NCBI GenBank assembly: GCA_047610385.1
Contig: JBLGAC010000013.1
Span: 1-64,000 of the forward strand
Direction: 5' to 3'
Source of the DNA: JBOCEF01 sp047610385
GTDB lineage: Bacteria > Pseudomonadota > Alphaproteobacteria > Rhodobacterales > Rhodobacteraceae
Length of the DNA: 64,000 nucleotides
Of the stretch, positions 1 through 8,280 are shown in pieces. The stretch's first letter is position 1; each line of letters starts with the position of its first letter. The notes beneath the pieces were generated by a model, which had not been told where the DNA came from, did not search any database, and saw nothing but the letters and a program-made list of their open reading frames with translations. The position numbers and the translations under genes are program-made.

Positions 1-570
1 ACCTTCCTTGCGGGTGGCGAATATCCGATCCCGGTTGCCAGCACCAACGATGGCATTTCGGTCGAATACCGTCCCTTTGGCGTCAGCCTCGGGTTTACGC
101 CCACCGTGCTCGACGACGACATGATCAACCTTCAGGTCACCGCAGAATCGAGCGCGATCGACAGCTCGATCGTGGTGCAGGGTAGCGGGATCTCGTTCAA
201 TGGCTTCTCAGTCCGCCGCGCCAACACGACGGTGGAACTGCGCGATGGCCAGTCCTTTGCCATTGCGGGCCTGCTGCAGGACGAATTTCGCGACAACGCG
301 AGCCAAATCCCGTGGGTCGGCGACGTCCCGGTGTTGGGTGCGCTGTTCCGCAGCGCCGATTACAGCAGCCGCCAAAGCGAGCTGGTGATCATCGTCACCG
401 TGCATCTGGTGTCGCCGGTGGATGGTGATGCGCTGTCCTTGCCCACTGACCGCATTCAGGCCCCCAGCGAATCTGATCTGTTCCTGTTCGGTCGGATGAC
501 GGGTCAGGGTGCCGTGAACGACGTGGCCGTCCAGAACTTTCAGGGCGCCTACGGCTATGTGATGGAGTGA
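1..570 (+). CDS. cpaC: Tad/Flp pilus secretin, C-terminal part (CpaC/RcpA), 5' end outside window
   Basis: The frame is open from base 1 and encodes the last 189 residues of a secretin. Secretins of the Tad system form the outer-membrane channel through which Flp pili emerge. Visible hallmarks are the FLAGGEYPIPV motif at residues 2-12 of the fragment, an FGVSLGFTPTV strand, and the block PWVGDVPVLGALFRS followed by a hydrophobic beta segment (LVIIVTVHLVSPV), all typical of the secretin C-terminal domain. The stop overlaps the GTG start of the next gene by four bases (GTGA), so the two are probably translationally coupled. The N-terminal BON/secretin-N part lies upstream of the window. Confidence 0.93.
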   Translation, partial: TFLAGGEYPIPVASTNDGISVEYRPFGVSLGFTPTVLDDDMINLQVTAESSAIDSSIVVQGSGISFNGFSVRRANTTVELRDGQSFAIAGLLQDEFRDNASQIPWVGDVPVLGALFRSADYSSRQSELVIIVTVHLVSPVDGDALSLPTDRIQAPSESDLFLFGRMTGQGAVNDVAVQNFQGAYGYVME

Positions 571-1202
571 GACCAGTGTTGCGTAATCATCTGCTTCCCC
601 TCGTCGCCGTCGCCGCCCTGCTTTCGGGGTGCGCGACGGGGCCTGCCGGGTTTTCTACTGACACACTGGGCGCCGCCCAGACCAGCAACCTGATCGCGCA
701 GGCGACGAATTCATTTGCTGATCAGCGCATGATTTCGATGTCGTCCAAGTTCCGCGCCTCGGCGCCGGACACGGTCACCTTTGATTTCGACAGCGCCGCG
801 CTGGGGGATGAGGCGCGCCGCGCCCTCGACATTCAGGCCTCGTGGCTCACGGCCAATCCGACCGTGCGTATGCGCGTGACCGGGCACACCGACAAGGTGG
901 GGGCTGAGGGGTACAATTCCCGCCTTGGGCTGCATCGCGCGCAGGCGTCTGTGCGGTATCTGGTCGGCAAGGGTGTCGCAGCAACGCGGCTCGACACCGT
1001 GGAGTCGCGCGGGGAGGCTGCGCCCGTGGTCGTGACCGAGGATCGCGAACGCCGTAACCGCCGTGCCGTGACCGTGGTCGTGGGCTTTGAGCGCGGCTTT
1101 GGTGGGCCGGGCATGGATGGCAGGCGCGCCGTTCTCGGATACACCGCATACACCGCCGATAAATCTGAGCGTGCCGCCCCCGCGACTTTGGGCGGCACCT
1201 GA
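567..1202 (+). CDS. OmpA-family lipoprotein of the tad operon
   Basis: The 211-residue product begins with a lipoprotein signal ending at Cys22 (LLSGC lipobox). An OmpA-like peptidoglycan-binding domain follows at about residues 66-170, with the VTFDFDSAAL strand, a GHTDKVG turn and the RNRRAV end motif. It probably anchors the secretin or pilus machinery to peptidoglycan. It occupies the position of cpaD in other tad loci but is a recognisable OmpA protein rather than classical CpaD. The start is GTG at 567, inside the cpaC stop; a GTG three codons later is also possible. A strong stem-loop follows the stop codon. Confidence 0.88.
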   Translation: MRPVLRNHLLPLVAVAALLSGCATGPAGFSTDTLGAAQTSNLIAQATNSFADQRMISMSSKFRASAPDTVTFDFDSAALGDEARRALDIQASWLTANPTVRMRVTGHTDKVGAEGYNSRLGLHRAQASVRYLVGKGVAATRLDTVESRGEAAPVVVTEDRERRNRRAVTVVVGFERGFGGPGMDGRRAVLGYTAYTADKSERAAPATLGGT

Positions 1203-1206
1203 TCTG

Positions 1207-1245
1207 CATCGCTGCACCGCCGACCCCATCGGCGGTGCAGCGATG
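1207..1245 (+). terminator. Perfect 17-bp stem-loop after the OmpA lipoprotein gene
   Basis: CATCGCTGCACCGCCGA (1207-1223) pairs perfectly with TCGGCGGTGCAGCGATG (1229-1245) around a 5-nt loop (CCCCA). There is no U-tract behind it. It begins 4 nt after the stop of the OmpA gene and 180 nt before cpaE, in the only sizeable gap of the operon. It may be a terminator, an attenuator or an mRNA-stabilising hairpin. Confidence 0.7.
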
Positions 1246-1311
1246 TGATGTTCATGGTCCGTTGGCGATTTGGCGCTAGTTGATAAACCGTGATCAGATC
1301 AGGTATCCGCT

Positions 1312-1443
1312 GTGGCCCCGCTGAAATATGCGATGATGTTGCTGCGCCACCCTGAACCGGTGCGGCTGCTGCGATGGCTCGGCCGCGCCGCCGGGATCGC
1401 GTTTGATGGTGTGAGGTTGGTTTCATGCAGCTTCCCAGACTGA
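1312..1443 (+). CDS. Possible 43-residue small ORF overlapping the start of cpaE
   Basis: GTG at 1312 opens a frame of 43 codons that ends in TGA at 1441-1443, overlapping the first 19 nt of cpaE in another frame. The peptide begins MAPLKYAMMLLRHPEPV and is rich in Leu and Arg. No relative is recognised. It could be a leader peptide coupling translation into cpaE, or chance coding in GC-rich DNA. Apart from the hairpin, nothing else is seen in the 1203-1424 gap. Confidence 0.2.
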   Translation: MAPLKYAMMLLRHPEPVRLLRWLGRAAGIAFDGVRLVSCSFPD

Positions 1444-2648
1444 AAGGCAGGCAGATTGAGCTTTTTGCCATTGCGGACGACTTTGCGTTGTTCGGTGGCA
1501 TCAGCGACGATCTGGACACCGAATTTGGCGCTGACGCATGGTCCTGGATCAGCCAAGCTGAGGCGACGCGCCTGCTTGCTGCCGGTCTGCCGCCCGCGCT
1601 GACCGAAGTGATCATCGCTGTGGACGCTGCCGATGAAGGTGGGGTGGCGGAAACCACGGCTCTGGTCGCGACCCTTAAAAAACTTGGCGTGCCGGTGATC
1701 CTGCTGCTCAAGGATGTTGGCCCGGTGGCGACTCATGCGCTGTTGCGCGCGGGCGCTGATGATTTTCTGCCTTACCCGACGCCCGAAGGTGCGCTGCCCG
1801 ACACGCTGCAACGGCTGCGCGACCGTGCCGCGGTGACCGCTGCACCCGCTGTGGTGGCTGCGCGCAAAGGCGCGATCCTGCCGGTCTATTCCATGTCTGG
1901 CGGCGCGGGGGGCACCACATTTGCCGTCAATCTGGCGTGGGAGCTGGCGATTGACCGCCGCAAGTCGAACCAGCGCGTGTGCCTGCTGGATTTCGATTTC
2001 CAGTTTGGCTCAGTCTCGACCTATCTCGACATGCCCCGGCAGGAAGCGCTGATGGAGCTGCTGTCCAGCGGTGGCCCCAGCGGGATTGAACGGGACGCGC
2101 TCGCGTCAGCGTTCTCTAGCTACAAGCGAAAATTGTCGGTGATGACCGCTCCGGCTGATGCAATGCCGATGGACATCATCTCAAGCGAGGAGGTCGCGCG
2201 GGTCTTGACCCTCGCCGCCGCCGCGTTCGATTTCGTGGTGATCGATATGCCCCACACGCTGACAAACTGGACCGAAACCGTGCTGTCCATGTCAGAAACC
2301 TTTTTTGCCGTCAGCCAGATCGACATGCGCAGCGCCCAGAACACGCTGCGGTTTCTCAGGCTGCTGAAGTCTGAGGACCTGCCGCTGGAGAAGCTGGAAT
2401 TCATCATGAATCGCGCACCCGGCTTTACTGATATTGGCGGCAAGGGGCGGGTCAGGAAGATGGCCGAAAGCCTTGGAATCGAATACAGCGTGATGCTGCC
2501 TGACGGGGGCAAGCAGGTGACGCAGGCCTGTGATCACGGCCAGCCGCTGGCCGAATACGCCCGCGGCAATGCGCTGCGCAAGGAAATCCGGAAGGTGGCC
2601 TTGGCCATCAAGACCTTGGCTGAACAGCGCCAGGCTGGCGCCCTTTGA
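1425..2648 (+). CDS. cpaE: Tad pilus localisation ATPase CpaE/TadZ
   Basis: The protein has 407 residues. Residues 1-140 look like a degenerate response-regulator receiver domain. From about 150 onward it is a MinD/ParA-type ATPase, with the P-loop SGGAGGTT at 158-165 and the LLDFDFQFGS strand near 187-196. The signature Lys of Walker A is replaced (GGAGGTT in place of GKT), as is usual in CpaE/TadZ proteins, which act as polar localisation factors for Tad machinery. A GAGG stretch 8 nt upstream supports the ATG. Nine bases separate its stop from the GTG of the next frame. Confidence 0.92.
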   Translation: MQLPRLKGRQIELFAIADDFALFGGISDDLDTEFGADAWSWISQAEATRLLAAGLPPALTEVIIAVDAADEGGVAETTALVATLKKLGVPVILLLKDVGPVATHALLRAGADDFLPYPTPEGALPDTLQRLRDRAAVTAAPAVVAARKGAILPVYSMSGGAGGTTFAVNLAWELAIDRRKSNQRVCLLDFDFQFGSVSTYLDMPRQEALMELLSSGGPSGIERDALASAFSSYKRKLSVMTAPADAMPMDIISSEEVARVLTLAAAAFDFVVIDMPHTLTNWTETVLSMSETFFAVSQIDMRSAQNTLRFLRLLKSEDLPLEKLEFIMNRAPGFTDIGGKGRVRKMAESLGIEYSVMLPDGGKQVTQACDHGQPLAEYARGNALRKEIRKVALAIKTLAEQRQAGAL

Positions 2649-2666
2649 TGCCGGAGAGTGAAGCCC

Positions 2667-4085
2667 ATGTTCCGCAAATATAGCAAAGGCGGCGATGCCC
2701 CGGCCCCGATCCCGGCGAACACGGCGCCGCTGCCGGAATCGCCCAAGCTGGTGCGCGCCGACACCGGCCCTGCCGCCGCCGATCCCGAACAAACGCGGGA
2801 GCAGAAGCGCCGGACGCGGCTTCTTAACATCAAGGTCGATCTGCATCGCAGGTTGCTTGAAACCCTGAACCTGTCGGTCATCGACCGGGTGCCGGAGGCT
2901 GAGCTGCGCCGCGAGGTTGCCGCGATTTCCAGCGAAGGCCTGCGCGAAATGGGCGTGGTGCTGAGCGCGGGTGAGGCTGAACAGCTCACCTCGGAGCTGA
3001 TGGATGAGGTGACCGGCCTTGGCCCGTTGGAGCCATTGCTGAAAGACGACACGATCTCGGACATTCTGGTCAACGGGTCCCAGCAGGTTTTTGTCGAACG
3101 CTTCGGCAAGCTTCAGCTGACCGACGTGCAGTTCAAGGATGAAAAGCACCTGCTGCGCGTGATTGACAAGATCGTGTCCGCGGTCGGGCGCCGGGTGGAT
3201 GAAAGCCAACCTTGGGTGGACGCCCGTCTGGCGGATGGGTCCCGCGTCAACGCGCTGGTGCCGCCTTGCGCGGTGGACGGGGCGCTGCTGTCGATCCGCA
3301 AATTTTCAAAAAAGCCGCTCTCGGTCGACAAGCTGGTCGCGGCGGGCGCGTTCACTGAGGAAATGGCCGCCTATCTTCAGGCCGCAGTGGCGACGCGGCT
3401 CAACATCCTTGTGTCGGGCGGCACGGGGTCGGGCAAGACCACGACGCTGAACGCGCTCAGCTCCTTCATTGATAATTATGACCGCATCGTCACCATTGAA
3501 GACACGGCTGAGCTGCAATTGCAGCAGACCCATGTGGGCAGGATGGAAAGCCGCCCGCCCAACGTCGAAGGCAAGGGTGAGGTCAGCCAGCGCGATCTGC
3601 TGAAGAACGCACTGCGCATGCGCCCCGACCGCATCATCGTCGGGGAAACCCGCGGTGCGGAGGTGTTGGACATGCTTCAGGCCATGAACACCGGCCACGA
3701 AGGGTCGATGACCACGATCCACGCCAACAATGCGCGCGACGCGGTCGGGCGCATTGAAAACATGATGCTGATGTCCGGCTTTGATCTGCCGCTGCGCGCC
3801 ACGCGCAGCCAGATCGCGTCGGCGGTGAACGTGGTGGTGCAGGTCTCACGCCTTTCGGACGGCTCGCGTCGGATGATGTCGATCTCAGAAATCACCGGGA
3901 TGGAGGGGGAGGTCGTCGCCATGCAGGACATCTTCCGCTTTGTGCGGGAGGGCACTGAGGAAGACGGCCGCATCGTCGGTCATTTCGCCGCTTCGGGCAT
4001 CCGCAGCTTCTATGCCGAGCGTTTCAAACAATGGGGCTATGACCTGCCCTCGGATATCTACAATCCGGGCCGCAAGCTGGGGTGA
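2667..4085 (+). CDS. cpaF: Tad pilus assembly ATPase CpaF/TadA
   Basis: This is the hexameric secretion ATPase that powers Flp pilin assembly from the cytoplasmic face. Starting at the ATG at 2667 it has 472 residues; an in-frame GTG at 2658 would add three. GGAGAG at 2653-2658 is correctly spaced (8 nt) for the ATG and too close for the GTG, so the ATG is preferred. Walker A (SGGTGSGKTT) lies at about 250-259 and is followed by the Asp box, Walker B and the TTIHANNARDA His box typical of VirB11/GspE ATPases. A charged and Pro-rich N-terminal tail precedes the N-terminal domain. tadB starts 6 nt downstream. Confidence 0.95.
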   Translation: MFRKYSKGGDAPAPIPANTAPLPESPKLVRADTGPAAADPEQTREQKRRTRLLNIKVDLHRRLLETLNLSVIDRVPEAELRREVAAISSEGLREMGVVLSAGEAEQLTSELMDEVTGLGPLEPLLKDDTISDILVNGSQQVFVERFGKLQLTDVQFKDEKHLLRVIDKIVSAVGRRVDESQPWVDARLADGSRVNALVPPCAVDGALLSIRKFSKKPLSVDKLVAAGAFTEEMAAYLQAAVATRLNILVSGGTGSGKTTTLNALSSFIDNYDRIVTIEDTAELQLQQTHVGRMESRPPNVEGKGEVSQRDLLKNALRMRPDRIIVGETRGAEVLDMLQAMNTGHEGSMTTIHANNARDAVGRIENMMLMSGFDLPLRATRSQIASAVNVVVQVSRLSDGSRRMMSISEITGMEGEVVAMQDIFRFVREGTEEDGRIVGHFAASGIRSFYAERFKQWGYDLPSDIYNPGRKLG

Positions 4086-4091
4086 CGACAC

Positions 4092-5054
4092 ATGTCCATT
4101 GAGCCACTGATTTTCGCATTCGTCTTCCTCGGCGTCCTGCTGATGGTGCAGGGCCTGTATATGCTTGCGTTCGGCAAGCAAACGCGGCTGAGCAACAAGA
4201 TAAATCGCCGCCTCACGCTTTTGGAAAAGGGTGCGGACGCAGAAGAAGTGCTGACCCAGCTTAGGAAAGAGCATGAGCAGCATCTTGGTCTCAGCGCCAT
4301 CCCGATTATGTCGCCGCTGTTCGACAAGGCCGCACAGGCGAACATGCCGTGGTCGCCCTTTGCGCTGACCATGATTATGCTGCTGGCCGCTGCAGTGGCA
4401 TTTATTGGGCTTACATTCTGGACCTCTGCGGCGCTTTCGGTGCGGGTCGTGGTGGCGATTGTGATGGGCTATGGCTCAATATTTGTGTGGCTGCGCGGGC
4501 TGGCTAAAAAGCGCATCACGATGTTCGAAGAACAGCTGCCGGACGCGGTGGAGCTGATGGTGCGGTCGCTGCGCGTTGGCCACCCGTTCTCCTCAGCCAT
4601 TGCCATCGTCGCCAGCGAGATGCCTGACCCGATCGGGTCGGAATTTGGCATAATCGCTGATGAAAGCACCTATGGCATGGACGTGACCGAAAGCCTGGAG
4701 CATCTGGCAGAGCGGGTGGATGTGCCCGATCTGCGCTTTCTTGCGGTTGCGGTGATGATCCAAGCGCAATCGGGCGGCAACCTAGCCGAAATTCTTGAAG
4801 GGATGTCCCGCGTGGTGCGGTCACGCTTCAAGTTGTTCCGCAAGGTGAACGCTATTACTGCTGAGGCGCGCTGGTCCGGCTGGTTCCTGTCGGCCTTCCC
4901 AGTGGTGGCGCTGATCGTGGTGCAGCTGATCCGGCCTGATTATTACGACGGGGTGCAGGACCACCCGCTGTTTATTCCGGCGACCATCGCGGTGGGGGCG
5001 ATGTTGGTGGTCAACGTCGTTGTCATGCGCATGATGGTTAACATCAAGGTCTGA
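4092..5054 (+). CDS. tadB: Tad inner-membrane platform protein TadB
   Basis: The product is a 320-residue polytopic protein of the type II secretion F family. An N-terminal membrane helix is followed by a Lys/Glu-rich cytoplasmic stretch. Two hydrophobic segments near residues 93-140 precede the conserved T2SF helical domain (LPDAVELMVRSLRVGHPF, about 155-172), and two C-terminal membrane helices end the protein. TadB and TadC form the inner-membrane platform on which CpaF acts. It lies 6 nt after cpaF and 8 nt before tadC, inside the same operon. Confidence 0.93.
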   Translation: MSIEPLIFAFVFLGVLLMVQGLYMLAFGKQTRLSNKINRRLTLLEKGADAEEVLTQLRKEHEQHLGLSAIPIMSPLFDKAAQANMPWSPFALTMIMLLAAAVAFIGLTFWTSAALSVRVVVAIVMGYGSIFVWLRGLAKKRITMFEEQLPDAVELMVRSLRVGHPFSSAIAIVASEMPDPIGSEFGIIADESTYGMDVTESLEHLAERVDVPDLRFLAVAVMIQAQSGGNLAEILEGMSRVVRSRFKLFRKVNAITAEARWSGWFLSAFPVVALIVVQLIRPDYYDGVQDHPLFIPATIAVGAMLVVNVVVMRMMVNIKV

Positions 5055-5062
5055 CACAGCAT

Positions 5063-6079
5063 ATGGAACCCGCCGCCCCCACACCCGACGCCGCAATCAC
5101 AGGGATGATAGACACGGTTTTGGTGATGCTGACCGATGCGTTCGGTCCGCTTGGCCCGATCTATGCCTTTGCCGCCGTCGCAGCGCTGACCATCGCTGCC
5201 GCTGCGCCGCTGTTGCTGAGTAAAAAGGTCGATCCGCTTGACCGTCTGGCGCGGCCTGTCATCGATCTTAAGCACCGCAAGACTGTGCATGGGGTGCCTG
5301 AGAAGCTGCGCACGGAATCGGGCGGTAGCCGTCTGGCGCCGATCGCAGGGTATCTTGAACCCAAAGATGAAAAAGAACTGACGGAGATCAGGCTAAAGCT
5401 TGTTCAGGCCGGGTATCGCGGTAATGGCGCGGTGCGCACCTTCTATTTCGCGCGCGCGGTTGGGGCCGGGGGCCTGACCTTGCTGGCCGCGATGTACCTG
5501 ACTTTCGCGTTGGAGGAGGTGTCCCTTTCGCGCTATCTGATGATCGCCGGTCTGGCGCTGGCGGTCGGCTATCTGGCACCGAACTACTGGGTGACGCGGC
5601 GGCGTCAGGAACGCCAGACTGAGATTTCGAACGGCTTTCCTGACGCGCTTGACCTGATGCTGATCTGCGTTGAGGCGGGACAATCGCTGGACCAGTCCCT
5701 GATGCGCGTGGCAACCGAAATTCGCCATGCCCACCCGGTGCTGGCCGATGAATTTCAGATCGTGTCCGCCGAAATGCGGGCGGGCAAGGACCGCGCCTTG
5801 GTGCTGCGCGATTTTGCCAAGCGCGCCGGGGTGAACGACGTGGCCTCCTTTGTGACGGTGCTGGTGCAGTCGGCGTCGTTTGGCACCTCGGTGGCTGATG
5901 CACTGCGGATTTATGCCGCCGAAATGCGCGACAAACGCCTGATGCGGGCTGAGGAAAAGGCCAACGTTCTGCCCACCAAGCTGACGCTGTGCACCATGTT
6001 CTTCACGGTGCCGCCGCTGATGCTGATCCTGATCGGGCCGTCGCTGATCGACATCGTGAACACCATGTCACATTTTTGA
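5063..6079 (+). CDS. tadC: Tad inner-membrane platform protein TadC
   Basis: This second T2SF-family platform subunit has 338 residues. Its central domain contains FPDALDLMLICVEAGQSLDQSL and is flanked by membrane helices; the last helix (MFFTVPPLMLILIGPSLIDIV) is near the C-terminus. The start at 5063 has a weak ribosome site; an in-frame ATG at 5105 is an alternative. The stop codon shares its last base with the ATG of the next gene (TGATG), which indicates translational coupling. Confidence 0.92.
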   Translation: MEPAAPTPDAAITGMIDTVLVMLTDAFGPLGPIYAFAAVAALTIAAAAPLLLSKKVDPLDRLARPVIDLKHRKTVHGVPEKLRTESGGSRLAPIAGYLEPKDEKELTEIRLKLVQAGYRGNGAVRTFYFARAVGAGGLTLLAAMYLTFALEEVSLSRYLMIAGLALAVGYLAPNYWVTRRRQERQTEISNGFPDALDLMLICVEAGQSLDQSLMRVATEIRHAHPVLADEFQIVSAEMRAGKDRALVLRDFAKRAGVNDVASFVTVLVQSASFGTSVADALRIYAAEMRDKRLMRAEEKANVLPTKLTLCTMFFTVPPLMLILIGPSLIDIVNTMSHF

Positions 6080-6885
6080 TGATCGGGCATCGGGTGGTAA
6101 TTTGCGCGATGGTGGCGCTGTGCGGCTGCGCCCAGCCTGACGCGCCTGCGCCCGCGGGCGATGATCTTGCGGCTGCGGCGGCTCTGCCAAAGGCCGAACT
6201 GGCGCCCGGCACCCATGGCGGCGGCGATCCCGGCGACCGCGTGCGGGTGGCCTATGACGCCTCAATCGCCGCGCAGGTGGAGGCATCGGCCGCCGCCGCC
6301 GCGGCTGTTGTCGGGCCGGCCCCGGACAGCGTGGACTTTTTCAAACCCCGCATGGCGATCCCTGAAGGGGCGATCCTTGACCCCATGCTGGTCGCGGGCC
6401 CCCAAGGGGATGAGCTTTGGGCAGATCTTGGGGTTCGGCTTTTGCGCATCGATTCCTTCGACGCCTCCCTGCGCGCTTTCAGCCGTTCCATGGCGCGCGA
6501 AGGCGTGGGGCTGCGAAATGTCTTGGGCGCCTCGGCGGCGATGCGCGGGCTGGGGCGGCTTAACCAGGCGCGGCGTCTTTTGGAAACGGCGCTGCGGTCC
6601 TGGCCCGAAAGCGCCAGCCTGCGCAACAATCTGGGGGTTTTGTTGCATGCCATGGGCCGCCCCGAAGACGGCGCCCGTGAGCTGCGCGTCGCCCTTGCTT
6701 TGACGGGCCGCAACCCGCATGAATCCATGATGGCCCCGGTGGTTGAGCGGAACCTGGGCATGGCGCTTATGGCGATTGAGCTTGCCCATGCAGACGATCC
6801 GCCTCCGCCCCCGCCGCCTGTGTGGAATGTTGCCGTGCTCGGGGCCGGCCATTACGCGTTGATCGCCAGTGAGAGGTCCGAATGA
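6079..6885 (+). CDS. TPR lipoprotein of the tad operon (TadD-like, first copy)
   Basis: The ATG at 6079 overlaps the tadC stop and opens a lipoprotein signal with Cys17 in a VALCGC lipobox, so the longer upstream frame is not needed. The 268-residue protein has tetratricopeptide-like helices at about 115-230 (LRNVLGASAAMRGLGRLNQA and ASLRNNLGVLLHAMGRPEDG) and a run of six prolines near the C-terminus. TadD-type TPR lipoproteins help assemble or stabilise Tad machinery. Its stop overlaps the next ATG by 4 nt. Confidence 0.85.
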   Translation: MIGHRVVICAMVALCGCAQPDAPAPAGDDLAAAAALPKAELAPGTHGGGDPGDRVRVAYDASIAAQVEASAAAAAAVVGPAPDSVDFFKPRMAIPEGAILDPMLVAGPQGDELWADLGVRLLRIDSFDASLRAFSRSMAREGVGLRNVLGASAAMRGLGRLNQARRLLETALRSWPESASLRNNLGVLLHAMGRPEDGARELRVALALTGRNPHESMMAPVVERNLGMALMAIELAHADDPPPPPPPVWNVAVLGAGHYALIASERSE

Positions 6886-7754
6886 AAATCCGACGCAATG
6901 TTGAACGGATGGCCGCCGCTGCGGTGCTGATCGGCGCGCTGGCGGTGCAAGGCTGCGCCATCTCTGAGGAGGAGAAAGCCGCCGCCGCCAATCAGACCAT
7001 CGACGTGATCGACGAAAACGACCTGAACGACATCATGCTGACCCTCGCCGACAGCGAGGCTGCGGTGGAATATTATCGCCGTGCCGTGGGCAGGGAGCCT
7101 GCGCGCGTGGACCTGCGTCGGGGTTATGCGCTCAGCCTCGCGCGCGACGGCCAGCACGCCGAAGCGCGGTTGGTGTTTGAAGACGTGGTGTCCAAGGGCG
7201 GCGCGCAGCCTGGCGATCTGGTGGAATACGCCCGCACATTGGCGATGCTCGACGACTTTGAGGCTGCGGATGTGGCCCTGTCGCGCCTGCCATCAGGGTA
7301 TCGCAACACGCGTGAGGAACAGCTGCGCGGCATGATCGCCGATCATCGCAGCGACTGGGCCGCCGCCGACATCCATTACGAAGCGGCGCGCAAGCTGACC
7401 GCGCAGCCCGCGCCGATCTACAACAACATCGGCGTGTCAAAGATGGCGCGCGGCGACATGAAAGGTGCCGCGACCGCGTTCCGCGAGGCGCTGATCCACG
7501 ATCCACGGATGTTTGAGGCCAAAAACAACCTCGCGCTGTCCTATGCGTTGCAGCGCGAATACCGCCTGCCAGTGATCTCATTGACCGAGGAAGAGCGTGC
7601 AATCCTTCTGCACAACATCGCGCTGGTCGCGCTGCGTCAGGGCGATGAAGCGGTCGGGCTCGGGCTGTTGCAGCAGTCGGTCAAATCGCATCCCCGCCGC
7701 TGGGCACCTGCGGCAGACAAGCTCGCGACCCTGCAGAGCCGGCTGAAAGGCTGA
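6882..7754 (+). CDS. tadD: TPR lipoprotein TadD
   Basis: This 290-residue lipoprotein has a signal peptide ending at Cys25 (VQGC). TPR units span about 60-270, for example AVEYYRRAVGREPARVDLRRG and the pair PIYNNIGVSKMARGDMKGA / MFEAKNNLALSYALQ. It starts with ATGA overlapping the previous stop. Two consecutive TPR lipoproteins at the end of a tad operon are common in Rhodobacterales and are probably paralogues with partner roles at the outer membrane. Confidence 0.88.
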   Translation: MKIRRNVERMAAAAVLIGALAVQGCAISEEEKAAAANQTIDVIDENDLNDIMLTLADSEAAVEYYRRAVGREPARVDLRRGYALSLARDGQHAEARLVFEDVVSKGGAQPGDLVEYARTLAMLDDFEAADVALSRLPSGYRNTREEQLRGMIADHRSDWAAADIHYEAARKLTAQPAPIYNNIGVSKMARGDMKGAATAFREALIHDPRMFEAKNNLALSYALQREYRLPVISLTEEERAILLHNIALVALRQGDEAVGLGLLQQSVKSHPRRWAPAADKLATLQSRLKG

Positions 7755-7759
7755 CCCTG

Positions 7760-8266
7760 ATGCCGTTTTGGCCTGACCCATATGTCGCTGCGTGGTCGGC
7801 GTTGCTGCTGACCGCGCCGTTATTGGTGTGGGCAGCGATCTGGGATCTGCGGATGATGCTGATCCCCAACCGGATCAGCATCGCGCTGGCGCTGATCTTC
7901 GTGGTCTGGGCGGTCTTGTTCGCCACGCCCGAAGACGCGGCGTGGCGGGCATTCGCGGGCATCGCCACACTGGTTGCGGGCATCGCGCTGGTGATCTTTG
8001 CGCGCATGGGTGGCGGTGACATGAAGCTGATGGCCGCCGCCGCGCCTTTCGTGGCACCCAGCGATTTTGGCCCGGCGATGCTGCTGCTGTCGATCTGCCT
8101 GCTGGGGTTGCTGCCGCTCCTGTTCGTCGCCCGCGGGATTGCGCGCGCGCGCGCAGCCCCGGTGGAATGGGTGTCGCTGCAGCCGGGCATGCGTCAGGTG
8201 CCGATGGGCGTGTCGATCGCCGCGGCGGCGGTGATCTATCTGGTGCTGAAGCTGCCGGTGGTGTGA
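7760..8266 (+). CDS. cpaA: Prepilin peptidase CpaA/TadV (A24 family)
   Basis: This 168-residue membrane aspartic peptidase cleaves Flp prepilins at the cytoplasmic side of the inner membrane. The two catalytic aspartates are visible: Asp29 in WDLRMMLIPN and Asp87 in MGGGDMK. About five or six hydrophobic helices fill the rest. It is the last gene of the tad operon. Only 14 nt separate it from the convergent trxB, so any terminator must lie within coding sequence. Confidence 0.93.
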   Translation: MPFWPDPYVAAWSALLLTAPLLVWAAIWDLRMMLIPNRISIALALIFVVWAVLFATPEDAAWRAFAGIATLVAGIALVIFARMGGGDMKLMAAAAPFVAPSDFGPAMLLLSICLLGLLPLLFVARGIARARAAPVEWVSLQPGMRQVPMGVSIAAAAVIYLVLKLPVV

Positions 8267-8280
8267 CCGGGGCCGCGTGG

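Noticed and set aside
833..1711. 292-residue minus-strand ORF antisense to the OmpA and cpaE genes
   Set aside because: It runs opposite to two well-supported genes with family motifs, is Arg/Ser-rich, and is typical of antisense open frames in GC-rich DNA.
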